Source: Bacteroidales bacterium (GTDB lineage Bacteria > Bacteroidota > Bacteroidia > Bacteroidales > Tenuifilaceae). Taken from it: a stretch of 64,000 nt of DNA. Made by a program: the position numbers and the translations under genes. The notes under the pieces are model-generated. The model saw nothing but the letters and a program-made list of their open reading frames with translations. It had not been told where the DNA came from and did no database searches. Within the stretch, counting starts at the first letter, position 1, and the number at the start of each line of letters is the position of its first letter. This document shows positions 55,485 through 63,801 of this stretch, piece by piece. Location of the stretch: contig JACABB010000002.1 of assembly GCA_013376985.1 (NCBI GenBank), positions 118,309 to 182,308 on the forward strand, given 5' to 3'.

Positions 55485-55730
55485 GGCTCGTATATTTTTG
55501 TTAATTTATTCTCATTAATTACTAAATAATTAACCATTACATTGATTTTGTAATTGTCTTTTATTTCTCCGTCAAAATTCCCCCATCTCCAATCCCCATC
55601 CTACATCAAAAACAATGATTTTTATATCCTCAGAAGTGAGGAGGTGAAATAGGTCAGAAATGAGGATTGACTGAATTTGGTTTTATTCAGAATTTTGATG
55701 TCGAATTAATCTTAACTAAAATTCATATTT
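55485..55730. promoter_or_regulatory. Divergent control region of the GTPase cluster with CCTCA-type dyads
   Basis: It lies between the GTPase start and the 81-aa gene. It contains the 40-bp repeat copy B (55603-55642), with CCTCAGAAGTGAGG, and a related TCAGAAATGAGGATTG a few bases downstream. Copy A stands upstream of the small secreted gene. The dyads are candidate regulator sites; the adjacent LuxR-type regulator (58470-59108) is a plausible binder. Confidence 0.55.
55603..55642. repeat. 40-bp repeat, copy B (upstream of the GTPase cluster)
   Basis: One mismatch in 40 positions to 47746-47785, 7.8 kb away. It ends in the CCTCA/TGAGG dyad. Confidence 0.85.
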
Positions 55731-55976
55731 ATGAAAAACAGTAGTGGATGCACTCCTAAAACAAAAGGAAAAGACTCTTTAAAGGGAAAATTAACTTCAA
55801 AAAACCCTGGTGAACCTGACACTGTAGTAGTAGTTGAAAAACCAGTGGTTAAAAATTCGCTTTCAAGTGAAAAAACTCAAAGTTTCACAAATGATCCAGT
55901 TGCCAAATTACCTTGGGAGACAGATCCTCCAATAATTATTGATAAGCCAATAGATAACGATCCATCCATGAAATGA
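55731..55976 (+). CDS. Small Pro-rich protein of unknown function
   Basis: 81 aa with a basic start (MKNSSGCTPKTKGKDSLKGK) and a C-terminal acidic/Pro stretch (WETDPPIIIDKPIDNDPSMK). No transmembrane helix or family motif is seen. It is divergent from the GTPase cluster and upstream of the histidine kinase gene. It could be a short secreted or regulatory peptide. A precursor-peptide role was considered, but no GG leader is present. Moderate confidence that it is a gene: a start codon is in place downstream of the regulatory region, and the frame has no competing strand. Confidence 0.5.
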   Translation: MKNSSGCTPKTKGKDSLKGKLTSKNPGEPDTVVVVEKPVVKNSLSSEKTQSFTNDPVAKLPWETDPPIIIDKPIDNDPSMK

Positions 55977-56331
55977 TGGTAAAGAGATTAGCCCAAAGGT
56001 TAAGTTTTGTTTCTCACTAAAACCACAATGGTAGAGTGCAAAAATTGGTTTATTGTTTAACGTGAGTTCAATCTAAATAGTATCTTGATTTTCAGCACAA
56101 CAATGGGTTCTTATTTTGTAATGCTGAATGAATAAAGTGAAATTCGAAAGATTTATCGAAGGAAAGCATTTGTTTTATAAATAATTATATCCTTCGCTTC
56201 GATCAAGGTAACATTTTATGTTGAACTCACGTTGTTTAATATTTTTAGATGTTTTGCAGAAAATAATTTTCAATACATCTTCTTTTTGTTTAAATATTTT
56301 ATTATTTTACAAAACATTATTTGTAGAAAAC
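55977..56331. other. Intergenic region with a long-range inverted repeat
   Basis: 355 nt upstream of the kinase. AACGTGAGTTCAA (56059-56071) is perfectly inverted by TTGAACTCACGTT (56221-56233). Within it CGAAGGA and TCCTTCG form a second inverted pair. It could be a MITE-like remnant or a structured 5' leader. Confidence 0.45.
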
Positions 56332-58473
56332 ATGAAAATTCATTCAGATGTTGTCAACAAGAAACGTTATAGCAAATTACTATTGCTAGTAATACTAATT
56401 TCTTGCATATCTCATTCTTATGCTCAAAACGGTGTTGTCATCGATAGCCTTATCCAAAAACTTAAGGAATGTAGTAACGATTCGGTAAAGGTCACATATC
56501 TAAATGAACTATCGTGGCTAAATAGAACTAACCAACCCGATATAGCTTTAAAGTATGCCAATGAAGCAAAATCAATTGCAGAAAAAATTGGCTTTAAATC
56601 AGGAATTGCAACCAGTTTAAATAGAATTGGCGAAATTGAAAGAAGTCAAGGCAATTATGAGCAAGCCATTATAACTTTTAATAATGCTTTACAAATAGAA
56701 AAGGAGATTAATAATAAATATGGAATTGCAAGGGCTTGTGGACAATTGACCCTACTGTATACGACTGTTGGTCAAATTGAAAAGGCATTTGTTGTTGGAC
56801 AAACTGCTATAAAACTTTATAAGGAGCTTAATAATTTACCCGCATTGGCTAATGCTTATGATAGGCAAGCTGTTTTATATGAATATAAGGCAAAATTTGA
56901 CAGTGCGTTAAATTTGGTATATTCTGGGCTGGAAATAAGGAAGCAACTTAAAGATTCTGCAAATTTCATATATTCATATATGAACCTTGCTAATCTACAC
57001 TTAAAATTGCAGAACAACGCAAATTCCTTAGAATTTAATAGCAAAGCAATTGAATTGGCTACGAAATTTAATGATCAGGTTAACCTGTCAAGAGCGTATA
57101 CTAATATTAGCTTGGTTTACTACAATCTAAAACAATTTCATACTGCTATTGATTATAATTACAGGAGTATTGAGATTAAACAAAATTTAAGGCAAGACAA
57201 ATCAATTGATACAAATTACGACAATCTGGGGTATTGCTTTTATGCTCTAGGTGAGTACGACAAAGCCATTCAATTTTACACTAAAAGCCTTGATTTAAAA
57301 GAAAAGATCGGAAAGAAGGAGGGTTTGTCTGCTGTTTACACCAACCTTGGCAATCTGTTTTTTTCTAAAAAAGAATATGATAAGGCTTTATTCTATTACA
57401 AAAAGGGATTAATTAACGCTGAGACCAATAGTAACAAGTTAATAACCCTTGAACTCTACCAAAATATTTATAAATCTTATTCAATTACTGGACAGTTGGA
57501 AAATGCTGTCTCTTTCAACAATAAATATATCGCCCTAAGAGATAGCCTTGATGCTACATATCGCAATGCGATGAATTTAAAAGATAAATATCAGGAAGAA
57601 CAAAGAAAAAATCAACTTCTTGAAAAAGATAATCTGATAAATGAAATAAAATTAAAAAAGAAAAACATTATGATCATGAGCCTTGTAGGGGGAATGATCT
57701 TACTGATCTTATTATTTTTTACCCTATTCCGCAGCTACAGATTAAAACAAAAAACACTACTAGCCGAAAAAAACAATAAAATCAATGAGCAAAAAGTAAC
57801 GGAACTGTTAAAAGATCAGGAACTAAAATCGATCAGCGCAATGATGGAGGGACAGGAGGGTGAAAGAAAGAGAATTGCACAAGATTTACACGATAGGCTG
57901 GGTAGTATGCTCTCAATGGTAAAGTTACATTTCAAATCGGTGGAGGAAAATATACAAGCACTCAGAGAAAATAATATATTGATGTATTCAAAAGCAAACA
58001 ACCTTTTAGATGAGGCTTGTGACGAAGTTCGTAAAATTGCAAATGATTTAACATCGGGTATATTAAATAAATTTGGACTTATCCCAGCCCTTAATAATCT
58101 AAAAGAATCTATTGAAGCTACGGGTCAACTTAAAATCGAAGTGCTTAACTTTGGCTTTGATGAAAGTAGGCTAGATTACAATATCGAAATTAACCTCTAT
58201 AGGATTATTCAGGAATTGATAAGCAATATATTAAAGCATTCCAAAGCTTCGGAGGTAAGCATTCAACTTCTAAAAAAGGAAAAACAGCTGAACATTGTAG
58301 TGGAAGATAATGGTATGGGATTCGATGTTAATCAGGCTAAGATTAGAAAAGGAATGGGCTTGAAAAATATAGAATCAAGGGTTAACTCGTTAAATGGCGA
58401 GTTTAACATTGATTCTGGAAAAGGAGTTGGAACCACCATTACTATTGACATACCTCTAAATTCAATAAAATGA
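56332..58473 (+). CDS. TPR sensor histidine kinase (HisKA_3 type)
   Basis: 713 aa from ATG 56332, which gives a signal peptide (KLLLLVILISCISHSYAQ); a longer frame to 56218 adds an unlikely lead. Periplasmic TPRs (about 40-420) are followed by a transmembrane helix (about 447-465), a coiled coil, and the kinase core: HisKA_3 with H520 (IAQDLHDRLGSMLSM) and HATPase (NLYRIIQELISN, VEDNGMGFD, GMGLKNIESRV). Its end overlaps the response-regulator start by 4 nt (ATGA), so the two genes are coupled. The ligand of the TPR domain is unknown. Confidence 0.92.
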   Translation: MKIHSDVVNKKRYSKLLLLVILISCISHSYAQNGVVIDSLIQKLKECSNDSVKVTYLNELSWLNRTNQPDIALKYANEAKSIAEKIGFKSGIATSLNRIGEIERSQGNYEQAIITFNNALQIEKEINNKYGIARACGQLTLLYTTVGQIEKAFVVGQTAIKLYKELNNLPALANAYDRQAVLYEYKAKFDSALNLVYSGLEIRKQLKDSANFIYSYMNLANLHLKLQNNANSLEFNSKAIELATKFNDQVNLSRAYTNISLVYYNLKQFHTAIDYNYRSIEIKQNLRQDKSIDTNYDNLGYCFYALGEYDKAIQFYTKSLDLKEKIGKKEGLSAVYTNLGNLFFSKKEYDKALFYYKKGLINAETNSNKLITLELYQNIYKSYSITGQLENAVSFNNKYIALRDSLDATYRNAMNLKDKYQEEQRKNQLLEKDNLINEIKLKKKNIMIMSLVGGMILLILLFFTLFRSYRLKQKTLLAEKNNKINEQKVTELLKDQELKSISAMMEGQEGERKRIAQDLHDRLGSMLSMVKLHFKSVEENIQALRENNILMYSKANNLLDEACDEVRKIANDLTSGILNKFGLIPALNNLKESIEATGQLKIEVLNFGFDESRLDYNIEINLYRIIQELISNILKHSKASEVSIQLLKKEKQLNIVVEDNGMGFDVNQAKIRKGMGLKNIESRVNSLNGEFNIDSGKGVGTTITIDIPLNSIK

Positions 58474-59108
58474 TAAATGTAATTATAGCAGATGATCATC
58501 AAATTGTACTCGATGGGCTGAAATTGCTTTTAGAACGTGAAAAAGATATCTGCCCAGTAGGTGAGGCACTTAATGGGGTAGAATTATTAGCCCAACTAGA
58601 AAAAAAGCAGGTTGATGTTGCTGTAATCGACATAGATATGCCACGAATGAACGGCATTGAAACAACAAAAGAGATTAGAAAGCGATTTCCACATATAAAA
58701 GTGCTTATCCTATCGATGTACAATGATAATGAGTACATCAAGCAACTAGTAGAGGTTGGTGCTTCTGGCTATATTCTTAAAAATAAAGGAAAAGAAGAGC
58801 TGGTTAGCGCAATTAGAAAAATTGCATCAGGCAGCGAATACTTGGGAGAGGATATCATCAAAACCATAATGGAAGAGATGAAAAAACCCAAGAAAACGCT
58901 CAATGAGAATAAGATCCCATTAACCAAAAGGGAAATAGAGGTTCTGAAATTGATAGCCCAGGGATGCACCACACCGCAAATTGCGGATAAATTATACATC
59001 GCTCCCAGCACGGTCGAAACGCACAGGCGGAATCTAATTGATAAGCTGGGAGTTGCAAACTCTAAAGAGCTGATTCGGTATGCAATTGAAAATGGGTATT
59101 GCCAATAG
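58470..59108 (+). CDS. LuxR/NarL-family response regulator
   Basis: 212 aa. The receiver domain has D54 as phospho-acceptor (AVIDIDMPRMNG) and IADDHQIV at the acidic pocket. The HTH follows after a linker (LTKREIEVLKLIAQGCTTPQ, IADKLYIAPSTVETHRRNLI, DKLGVANSKELIRYAI). It overlaps the kinase gene by four bases (ATGA). Its candidate sites are the CCTCA-type dyads near 47770 and 55630; that link is inference from proximity. Confidence 0.95.
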   Translation: MINVIIADDHQIVLDGLKLLLEREKDICPVGEALNGVELLAQLEKKQVDVAVIDIDMPRMNGIETTKEIRKRFPHIKVLILSMYNDNEYIKQLVEVGASGYILKNKGKEELVSAIRKIASGSEYLGEDIIKTIMEEMKKPKKTLNENKIPLTKREIEVLKLIAQGCTTPQIADKLYIAPSTVETHRRNLIDKLGVANSKELIRYAIENGYCQ

Positions 59109-59552
59109 TAAAAAATCGCTATACGAAAGTTAGATTAGCTTAACCCAGATTCCCAATTGAGAAAATCAGTACGTTCTTCCTCTAAATCCTTAGTGCATAA
59201 TCTAGGTAAAAGAATATTTCCTAGTATTAGTAAAGTCCAAAAAAGTAACCTTATTTTAAGAAATTGGCACTTTTTTCGAGTTTTAGAGCACTTTAAGGGC
59301 AGTGCAAAGCAAGTTTAAGGGTACTTTTTTTGCTTCTTAGGGCACTTTAATCTAACATCGGGGAGGGTTTACTGCCAATTAATTCCGCTATCACTTTGAG
59401 TTAGACCTTTAGTTTTTGCCAGCCCCTTTAAGGCTGAACGCTTGTATAAAATCTTGATATAAAGCGAATTTACTCTCTTTTTTAAGATTTCGGACACTCA
59501 AAATTGCAAATCTGCGCTGCTGGGTAAAAATGAGTTATGTATTTAATTATTA
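59109..59552. other. Intergenic region with short repeats
   Basis: 444 nt between the response regulator and gwsS. Words such as AGAGCACTTTAAGGG, AAGTTTAAGGGTAC and AGGGCACTTTAA recur between 59270 and 59350. No gene is seen. Confidence 0.4.
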
Positions 59553-60672
59553 TCAAGAACCCCATAATTCTAGATTTAAAACGTTGACTTTTTCATCATC
59601 AACAACATATCCTTTTTCTCTTGAATATGTGCCACACTCTTCAACCGAAACGTACCCTTCCTCGCCCTCCCATTTAGCAATGTAGGGGTTGTAATTACAC
59701 TTAGTGGGTTGTGAGTATATGTTTTGTGGGTCTTTGATGTAGTCTCTACAATCGGTACACATGTGGCGAAACTCACAATCCTTGCAAACATCAATCTGGT
59801 CTTTTGATATACCCCACAACTTTTTAAAATCAGGATGTTCCATTGCTTCTTTAATAGTCATGTTTCTAATATTCCCAAAGGATTGGGTGCGTGATGGGCA
59901 ATTTTTGATATTGCCATTTATATCTATGGAAATTTTCTTGTTTAGGCAAGTATTGAAGTTCTGAGATTCACAAAAAGTATTTAAATGGCAAACGAAGTAC
60001 GCTTTACTAATAATTCCACAGCTGGATTCATTGGTGATTTTATCAGCGGTATAGCGCACTGTTGCTTGCTTGTAATCTGATGGTTCTTTGTTGGGTGAAC
60101 CAGTAATAAAAAGAGAGGTTACTTTGCTATTGTTGTCAATGATTTCCTTTATAAACTCAACATTTACACCTTCCTTATTGGGAAATATAACCTCTAAACT
60201 TTTTGTGTCTGTTTTTGAAAATATGCTAATTATATCTGCTATATCCTTTTTGCCCTTTATTGAAAATATTCTTAGCTGAATTACTTTTGACCTTAACCTA
60301 GAAATATCATTGGTAATATTTGCATAGTCGTAATTACTGCATTCATTAATATCAATGATGATTGAATCTATTTTTGAGGAGGATTCCCATGATAGGTTAA
60401 GGGGAGGAAAACATCCCAAATCCTCCTTTGCGCATAAAAAAGCAAACTCATTCTTAAGCAGGTATGAAAAGTACTTTTCATACCTGCTCTCGCTCATCAT
60501 CATCGACTAGCTGTAAAACCTCATCGAATGTTTTGCTTGTGTGATTGGCAAGTATTTCGAATAGCGAGTTGGGGATAAAGAGGTAGTTTTTCCTTTGTAA
60601 ATCGTAAAGGGCGGATCTCAGGTAACCCTTTACAGGGATGCAGCAAGAAAAAAGTTGAAAGCGGTTGCGCAT
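59553..60672 (-). pseudogene. gwsS: Grasp-with-spasm SPASM-domain peptide maturase, frameshifted
   Basis: Two overlapping frames encode one protein. The 5' frame (60672-60478) starts MRNRFQLFSCCIPVKGYLRS, with LYDLQRKNYLFIPNSLFEIL next, as in GwsS N-termini. The 3' frame (60503-59553) continues ESRYEKYFSYLLKNEFAFLC and ends with the SPASM cysteines (CKDCEFRHMCTDCRDY) and KCNYNPYIAKWEGEEGYVSV. A one-base shift lies in a GATGATGATGAGCGAGAGC run, where either the gene is broken, or the sequence has an error, or a +1 shift is needed. SPASM domains bind Fe-S clusters and act with an ATP-grasp partner on a precursor peptide; no ATP-grasp gene is present. Confidence 0.75.
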
Positions 60673-60858
60673 TCTTATATGCTATTTACGATTAGATACT
60701 TATAATTTTCGATACTGGTTTCGGGTAGGTTGATAGATAAATAGTATAAAGTTGATTCCAGTCGGTGTATGTACTAAATGAAAATTGTCCACATTAAAAC
60801 AAGCAAATCGTTATCGAAATGATTTGAATATTAATTATATATAAAATTTTATTTTAAA
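60673..60858. other. Short intergenic region upstream of blaI-like gene and gwsS
   Basis: 186 nt of A/T-rich DNA with no gene. It is the divergent region for gwsS and the BlaI-like operon; the operator pair at 60859-60896 adjoins it. Confidence 0.4.
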
Positions 60859-60896
60859 AACTATACATTATAGTTGTATAACTAAATATTTTAGTT
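60859..60896 (+). promoter_or_regulatory. Twin BlaI-type operators
   Basis: AACTATACATTATAGTT (60859-60875, arms AACTATA/TATAGTT) and AACTAAATATTTTAGTT (60880-60896, arms AACTAAA/TTTAGTT) are perfect dyads with 3-nt centres, 4 nt apart, 21 nt centre to centre. They end 12 nt before the BlaI-like start codon, so the regulator probably represses its own operon here. Confidence 0.75.
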
Positions 60897-60908
60897 CACA
60901 TTTGCATC

Positions 60909-61289
60909 ATGAAGGAACTAACAAAGGCAGAAGAAGAAATAATGGAGTATTTATGGAGGCTTAAAAAGGCTTTCGTAAAAGATATCCTAGAACTTTTCCC
61001 AGAACCAAAACCAGCCTACACCACTGTGTCTACAATGGTGAGAATATTGGAGAAGAAAGGAATGGTAGGGTTCAATGCGTATGGGAAAAATCATGAGTAT
61101 TACCCCCTAATTTCGAAAAAAGAATATGCAAGGCTTTGTTTCAAGCATGTGTTAACAAAACATTATAATAACTCATGGAAGAAATTCGCCTCATTCTTTT
61201 CATCGGAGGACGAAGTGACCCTCTCGGAGCTAGAGGAACTTAAAAAACTGATAGAGGAACAAATTGATCAACGAAAAGGGAAGAGATGA
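60909..61289 (+). CDS. BlaI/MecI/CopY family transcriptional repressor
   Basis: 126 aa. A winged-helix DNA-binding domain (MKELTKAEEEIMEYLWRLKK, YTTVSTMVRILEKKGMVGF, then YYPLISKKEYARL) is followed by a short dimerisation helix. Family members repress their operon until cleaved after a membrane sensor is activated. Two matching dyads lie directly upstream. Its end overlaps the BlaR1-like gene by 4 nt (ATGA). The signal need not be a beta-lactam. Confidence 0.94.
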   Translation: MKELTKAEEEIMEYLWRLKKAFVKDILELFPEPKPAYTTVSTMVRILEKKGMVGFNAYGKNHEYYPLISKKEYARLCFKHVLTKHYNNSWKKFASFFSSEDEVTLSELEELKKLIEEQIDQRKGKR

Positions 61290-62647
61290 GTGGTCTGGTA
61301 TTCTATATTCTATTAACAAGTGGTTGCTTAGCTCTCTTTGTGGTAGCATATCAATTTTTCTTAAAGAATAGCACAAGATTTAATCTATGTAGATTCTACC
61401 TAATTTCTGCAATACTGTTATCTTTTCTTATCCCTTTAGTTCCTTTGGATTTAAACTTCGTTAGTATTAAATATCAAAAAAATACCCACCCTTTAGTTAA
61501 ACCGATTACTCAGTATGCAGATTCGAAGTTTATTATTGATGAACCCACGGAAAATCGTAAAACTTTTGATGTTGAATTTATCGAAACAGCAGGTGTTTTG
61601 TTACTCTCGGTATCATTGATCCTTTTGGTTAGATTCATTTACCGATTTAGTTCAATCGTTTTAATTCGAATTTTGGGGAATAGGCTTGAGAACGATGAAG
61701 GGCTGAGTTTGATATTTACTGATAAAACCGATAACGCATTTTCATTCTTTGGAAATATTTTTATTAACCCAACAAAATTTAACGATGAGGAAAAAAGGTT
61801 GATAATCAAGCATGAGTATGAACACATTCGTAACCTGCACTCGATTGACCTGATACTAATAGAATTACTAATTGTAACGCAGTGGTTTAACCCCTTTGTT
61901 TACATCGCACGGCGTAAATTGATTGAGATTCATGAATTTATTGCTGATAACGGGGTAATCCAAGAAGGTGTTGACCCTTACTCCTATCAAAATCTTTTGC
62001 TTTCGGTTGTTACTTCTTCATGCCTGCCAAATGCAGGAAACCATCTAAGTGCTTTAATCACAAAAAAAAGAATTGCCATGATAGGAAAACCAATGAATCA
62101 AAATGAAAAATGGGTTAATTTTTTAATACTAATTCCCATTGCTGTAATACTTATTCTAGTAATATCCGCATTTGTTCCCAGAACATACCTGAGCAATCAG
62201 AAGGAATCAGCCTCAAAACAGGAATTATTGTTACGAGCGGAGAAACTGGGTATTACAAATACTTTAACCGATGTTTTTTTTGAGTTAAAACCCAACGAGT
62301 ACCAAGAAAAACGAGTTGTAACTTTGACTCAAGGAAACGACTACGTTTTTAGTTTTATACCCAAAACAGAGGATGAGAGATTAGATGCTTACATTACTAG
62401 CATTGATACAGAAAAACGACAGGGTGCAGTGCTAATTTTTAATGGAGCAATGGAACAATTAGTTCATGTGAAGGAAACATCCAAATTCTCAATAAGGGTT
62501 GGAAATAGATCTAGTAAACGGAAAGTTGAGCTATTGGTTCTAGTGCGTAATAACGGTAAATATAGCCCTAAGAACGACACGATTCTTGATGGTCATATAT
62601 GCCCGCGATTTACTCAACTTTTAAATGAACATGATGTCCTTAGATGA
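61286..62647 (+). CDS. BlaR1-like M56 membrane metalloprotease sensor
   Basis: 453 aa. Four transmembrane helices surround the zinc motif HEYEH (IIKHEYEHIRNLHSIDLILI), as in M56/BlaR1 peptidases; a distal Glu/Asp region (ARRKLIEIHEFIADN) completes the fold. The C-terminal part (about 300-453) is a soluble domain unlike a penicillin-binding sensor, so the signal is probably something other than a beta-lactam. It is the partner of the BlaI-like repressor (4-nt overlap). Confidence 0.92.
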   Translation: MSGLVFYILLTSGCLALFVVAYQFFLKNSTRFNLCRFYLISAILLSFLIPLVPLDLNFVSIKYQKNTHPLVKPITQYADSKFIIDEPTENRKTFDVEFIETAGVLLLSVSLILLVRFIYRFSSIVLIRILGNRLENDEGLSLIFTDKTDNAFSFFGNIFINPTKFNDEEKRLIIKHEYEHIRNLHSIDLILIELLIVTQWFNPFVYIARRKLIEIHEFIADNGVIQEGVDPYSYQNLLLSVVTSSCLPNAGNHLSALITKKRIAMIGKPMNQNEKWVNFLILIPIAVILILVISAFVPRTYLSNQKESASKQELLLRAEKLGITNTLTDVFFELKPNEYQEKRVVTLTQGNDYVFSFIPKTEDERLDAYITSIDTEKRQGAVLIFNGAMEQLVHVKETSKFSIRVGNRSSKRKVELLVLVRNNGKYSPKNDTILDGHICPRFTQLLNEHDVLR

Positions 62648-62936
62648 AAACTACATTTTGCAAGTAAAGATAAAAAATCGTGAAAAATTCTTCACCTCTT
62701 TTTAGAGTTTGCATTCTTCTGTAGTATAAAAGTTACAAATCTAATTTAAACATAGGAAGCAATAAACGCCTTTCACATTGCTTGTGGAGGTTGATATTGA
62801 TTTACGTTGACTAATCAATAATTATATTCTATTTACCTATGATGAGAATTATACGAATAGGTTCGATAGCTGATTATACTCCTAGGAAAAAGCATCTCAA
62901 TTGATCCCAATAAACCTTACTTAAATATTAATATTT

Positions 62937-63146
62937 ATGGAGTATTTTAGATTAGACCTTGATTCAGAGCAATTCCGTAATCTAATAGTTGCCCTTGATG
63001 ATGTTCAAGACGTTTATAGGATTACTGGAGACATATCAAAGGCGGATATCTATTCAAAACTATTATCAATAATTCTGATTCAAAAGGCCTTTCAAGATTA
63101 CGCTTTAATTCAGGCTCAAAGAACATTGAAACAAAAAAATAGTTAG
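62937..63146 (+). CDS. Small helical protein of unknown function (paralogue of 21274-21489)
   Basis: 69 aa, closely similar to the 71-aa protein at 21274-21489 across its length (RLDLDSEQFRNLIVALDDVQ, KADIYSKLLSIILIQKAFQD). The 5' flank AAACCTTACTTAA and ATTAATATTTATG is also shared. It lies upstream of the second GG-peptide/CHAT module, as the first copy lies near the first. No family recognised; a component of the module is inferred. Confidence 0.75.
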   Translation: MEYFRLDLDSEQFRNLIVALDDVQDVYRITGDISKADIYSKLLSIILIQKAFQDYALIQAQRTLKQKNS

Positions 63147-63193
63147 AAAACCCTAATTGAATCAGTATCACCTACTATTACAGGGTTATATAA

Positions 63194-63225
63194 GAGTCCC
63201 GAACTCCTCAAAGAGTTCAGAACTC
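63194..63225 (+). terminator. Hairpin downstream of the 69-aa gene
   Basis: GAGTCCCGAACTC pairs imperfectly with GAGTTCAGAACTC. The core resembles the hairpin at 23231-23264. Confidence 0.6.
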
Positions 63226-63415
63226 AATAGTCTCATTTTTTAACGTTTTTAGTTAAACAATATCTTAATATCAAATCTACAGAAAGTATTTAGTTTTTAC
63301 AAAAAGTTTAAACAGGATAGAACTAATTTCTTTTCCAAACGGGTGATTAACTACTTGTAGGAGAGAGGTAGATATAGGAAACAATTGCGTAAGCATCAGC
63401 AATGCAAGAGAGGAT
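63226..63415. other. Intergenic region without a gene
   Basis: About 190 nt between the hairpin and the conserved structured element; no frame or motif stands out. Confidence 0.4.
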
Positions 63416-63492
63416 AAAGCCCTACTCCCAACCGCATCCTAAAATTGGACATAACATTTGGGGTGCATTTCTTTTTTGTAGGGCTTCTTTTT
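63416..63492 (-). repeat. Structured element downstream of GG peptide 2 (copy 2)
   Basis: Outer arms AAAGCCCTAC and GTAGGGCTTCTTT and a weaker inner pair. Read on the minus strand it aligns block by block with 26360-26438 (GCCCTACAAAAAA, CACCCCAAAT, TTTTAGG.TGCGGTT, GAGTAGGG). It lies at the 3' side of the second GG peptide. Confidence 0.68.
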
Positions 63493-63550
63493 AAAGTATT
63501 CAACTTAAAATTCCGTACCATTAGTGCTAAATCTTTTTAGGCTTTTTCCA

Positions 63551-63583
63551 TTTTCATAATCATGAGTTTTTAGTTAAACATTT
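63551..63583 (-). repeat. 33-bp repeat of the GG-peptide leader region (degenerate second copy)
   Basis: Identical over 33 nt to 63729-63761, which holds the peptide's 5' region and first codons. Here the frame after it reads MIMKMEKA and stops, so it looks like a decayed duplicate of the precursor gene. Confidence 0.78.
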
Positions 63584-63603
63584 AGCTTATTTTATTTTTA
63601 CTG

Positions 63604-63741
63604 CTAATGAATTTCAATATCTTTTTGGGTTATAGGAGCAGTATCCCCCCCTTTAGTTTGTAATAATTCTTTTGTTTTAAGAATTCTGAATCCTTTTACC
63701 GTCTTTTTTTCTTTGTTTTTTCTTAGAGTTTTCATAATCAT
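63604..63741 (-). CDS. Double-glycine leader peptide (putative precursor) 2
   Basis: 45 aa (an ATG two codons later gives 43). A basic start (MIMKTLRKNKEKKTVKG) leads into FRILKTKELLQTKGG, with tail DTAPITQKDIEIH. The layout matches peptide 1 (26176-26301): a G-F-K/R start, LLQxKGG-type leader end and PIT in the tail. It is divergent from the second CHAT gene by 60 nt, as in module 1, and followed by the structured element 63416-63492. The gene is too short for usual gene calling. The product may be an exported, possibly modified peptide; that is inference. Confidence 0.75.
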   Translation of the reverse strand: MIMKTLRKNKEKKTVKGFRILKTKELLQTKGGDTAPITQKDIEIH

Positions 63742-63761
63742 GAGTTTTTAGTTAAACATTT
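63729..63761 (-). repeat. 33-bp repeat covering the start of GG peptide 2
   Basis: It overlaps the start codon region of the peptide. The same 33 nt recur at 63551-63583. It is the functional copy. Confidence 0.75.
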
Positions 63762-63801
63762 CATTATTTTTGCACAGTTAAAGAACATTAACGCAATAAT
63801 A
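63742..63801. promoter_or_regulatory. Divergent promoter region between GG peptide 2 and CHAT gene 2
   Basis: TATTTTTG at 63765-63772 is the -7 element for the CHAT gene. AAAGAACATTA and CAATA follow in the same order as in module 1 (26108-26175), so the two control regions are clearly related. Confidence 0.6.
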
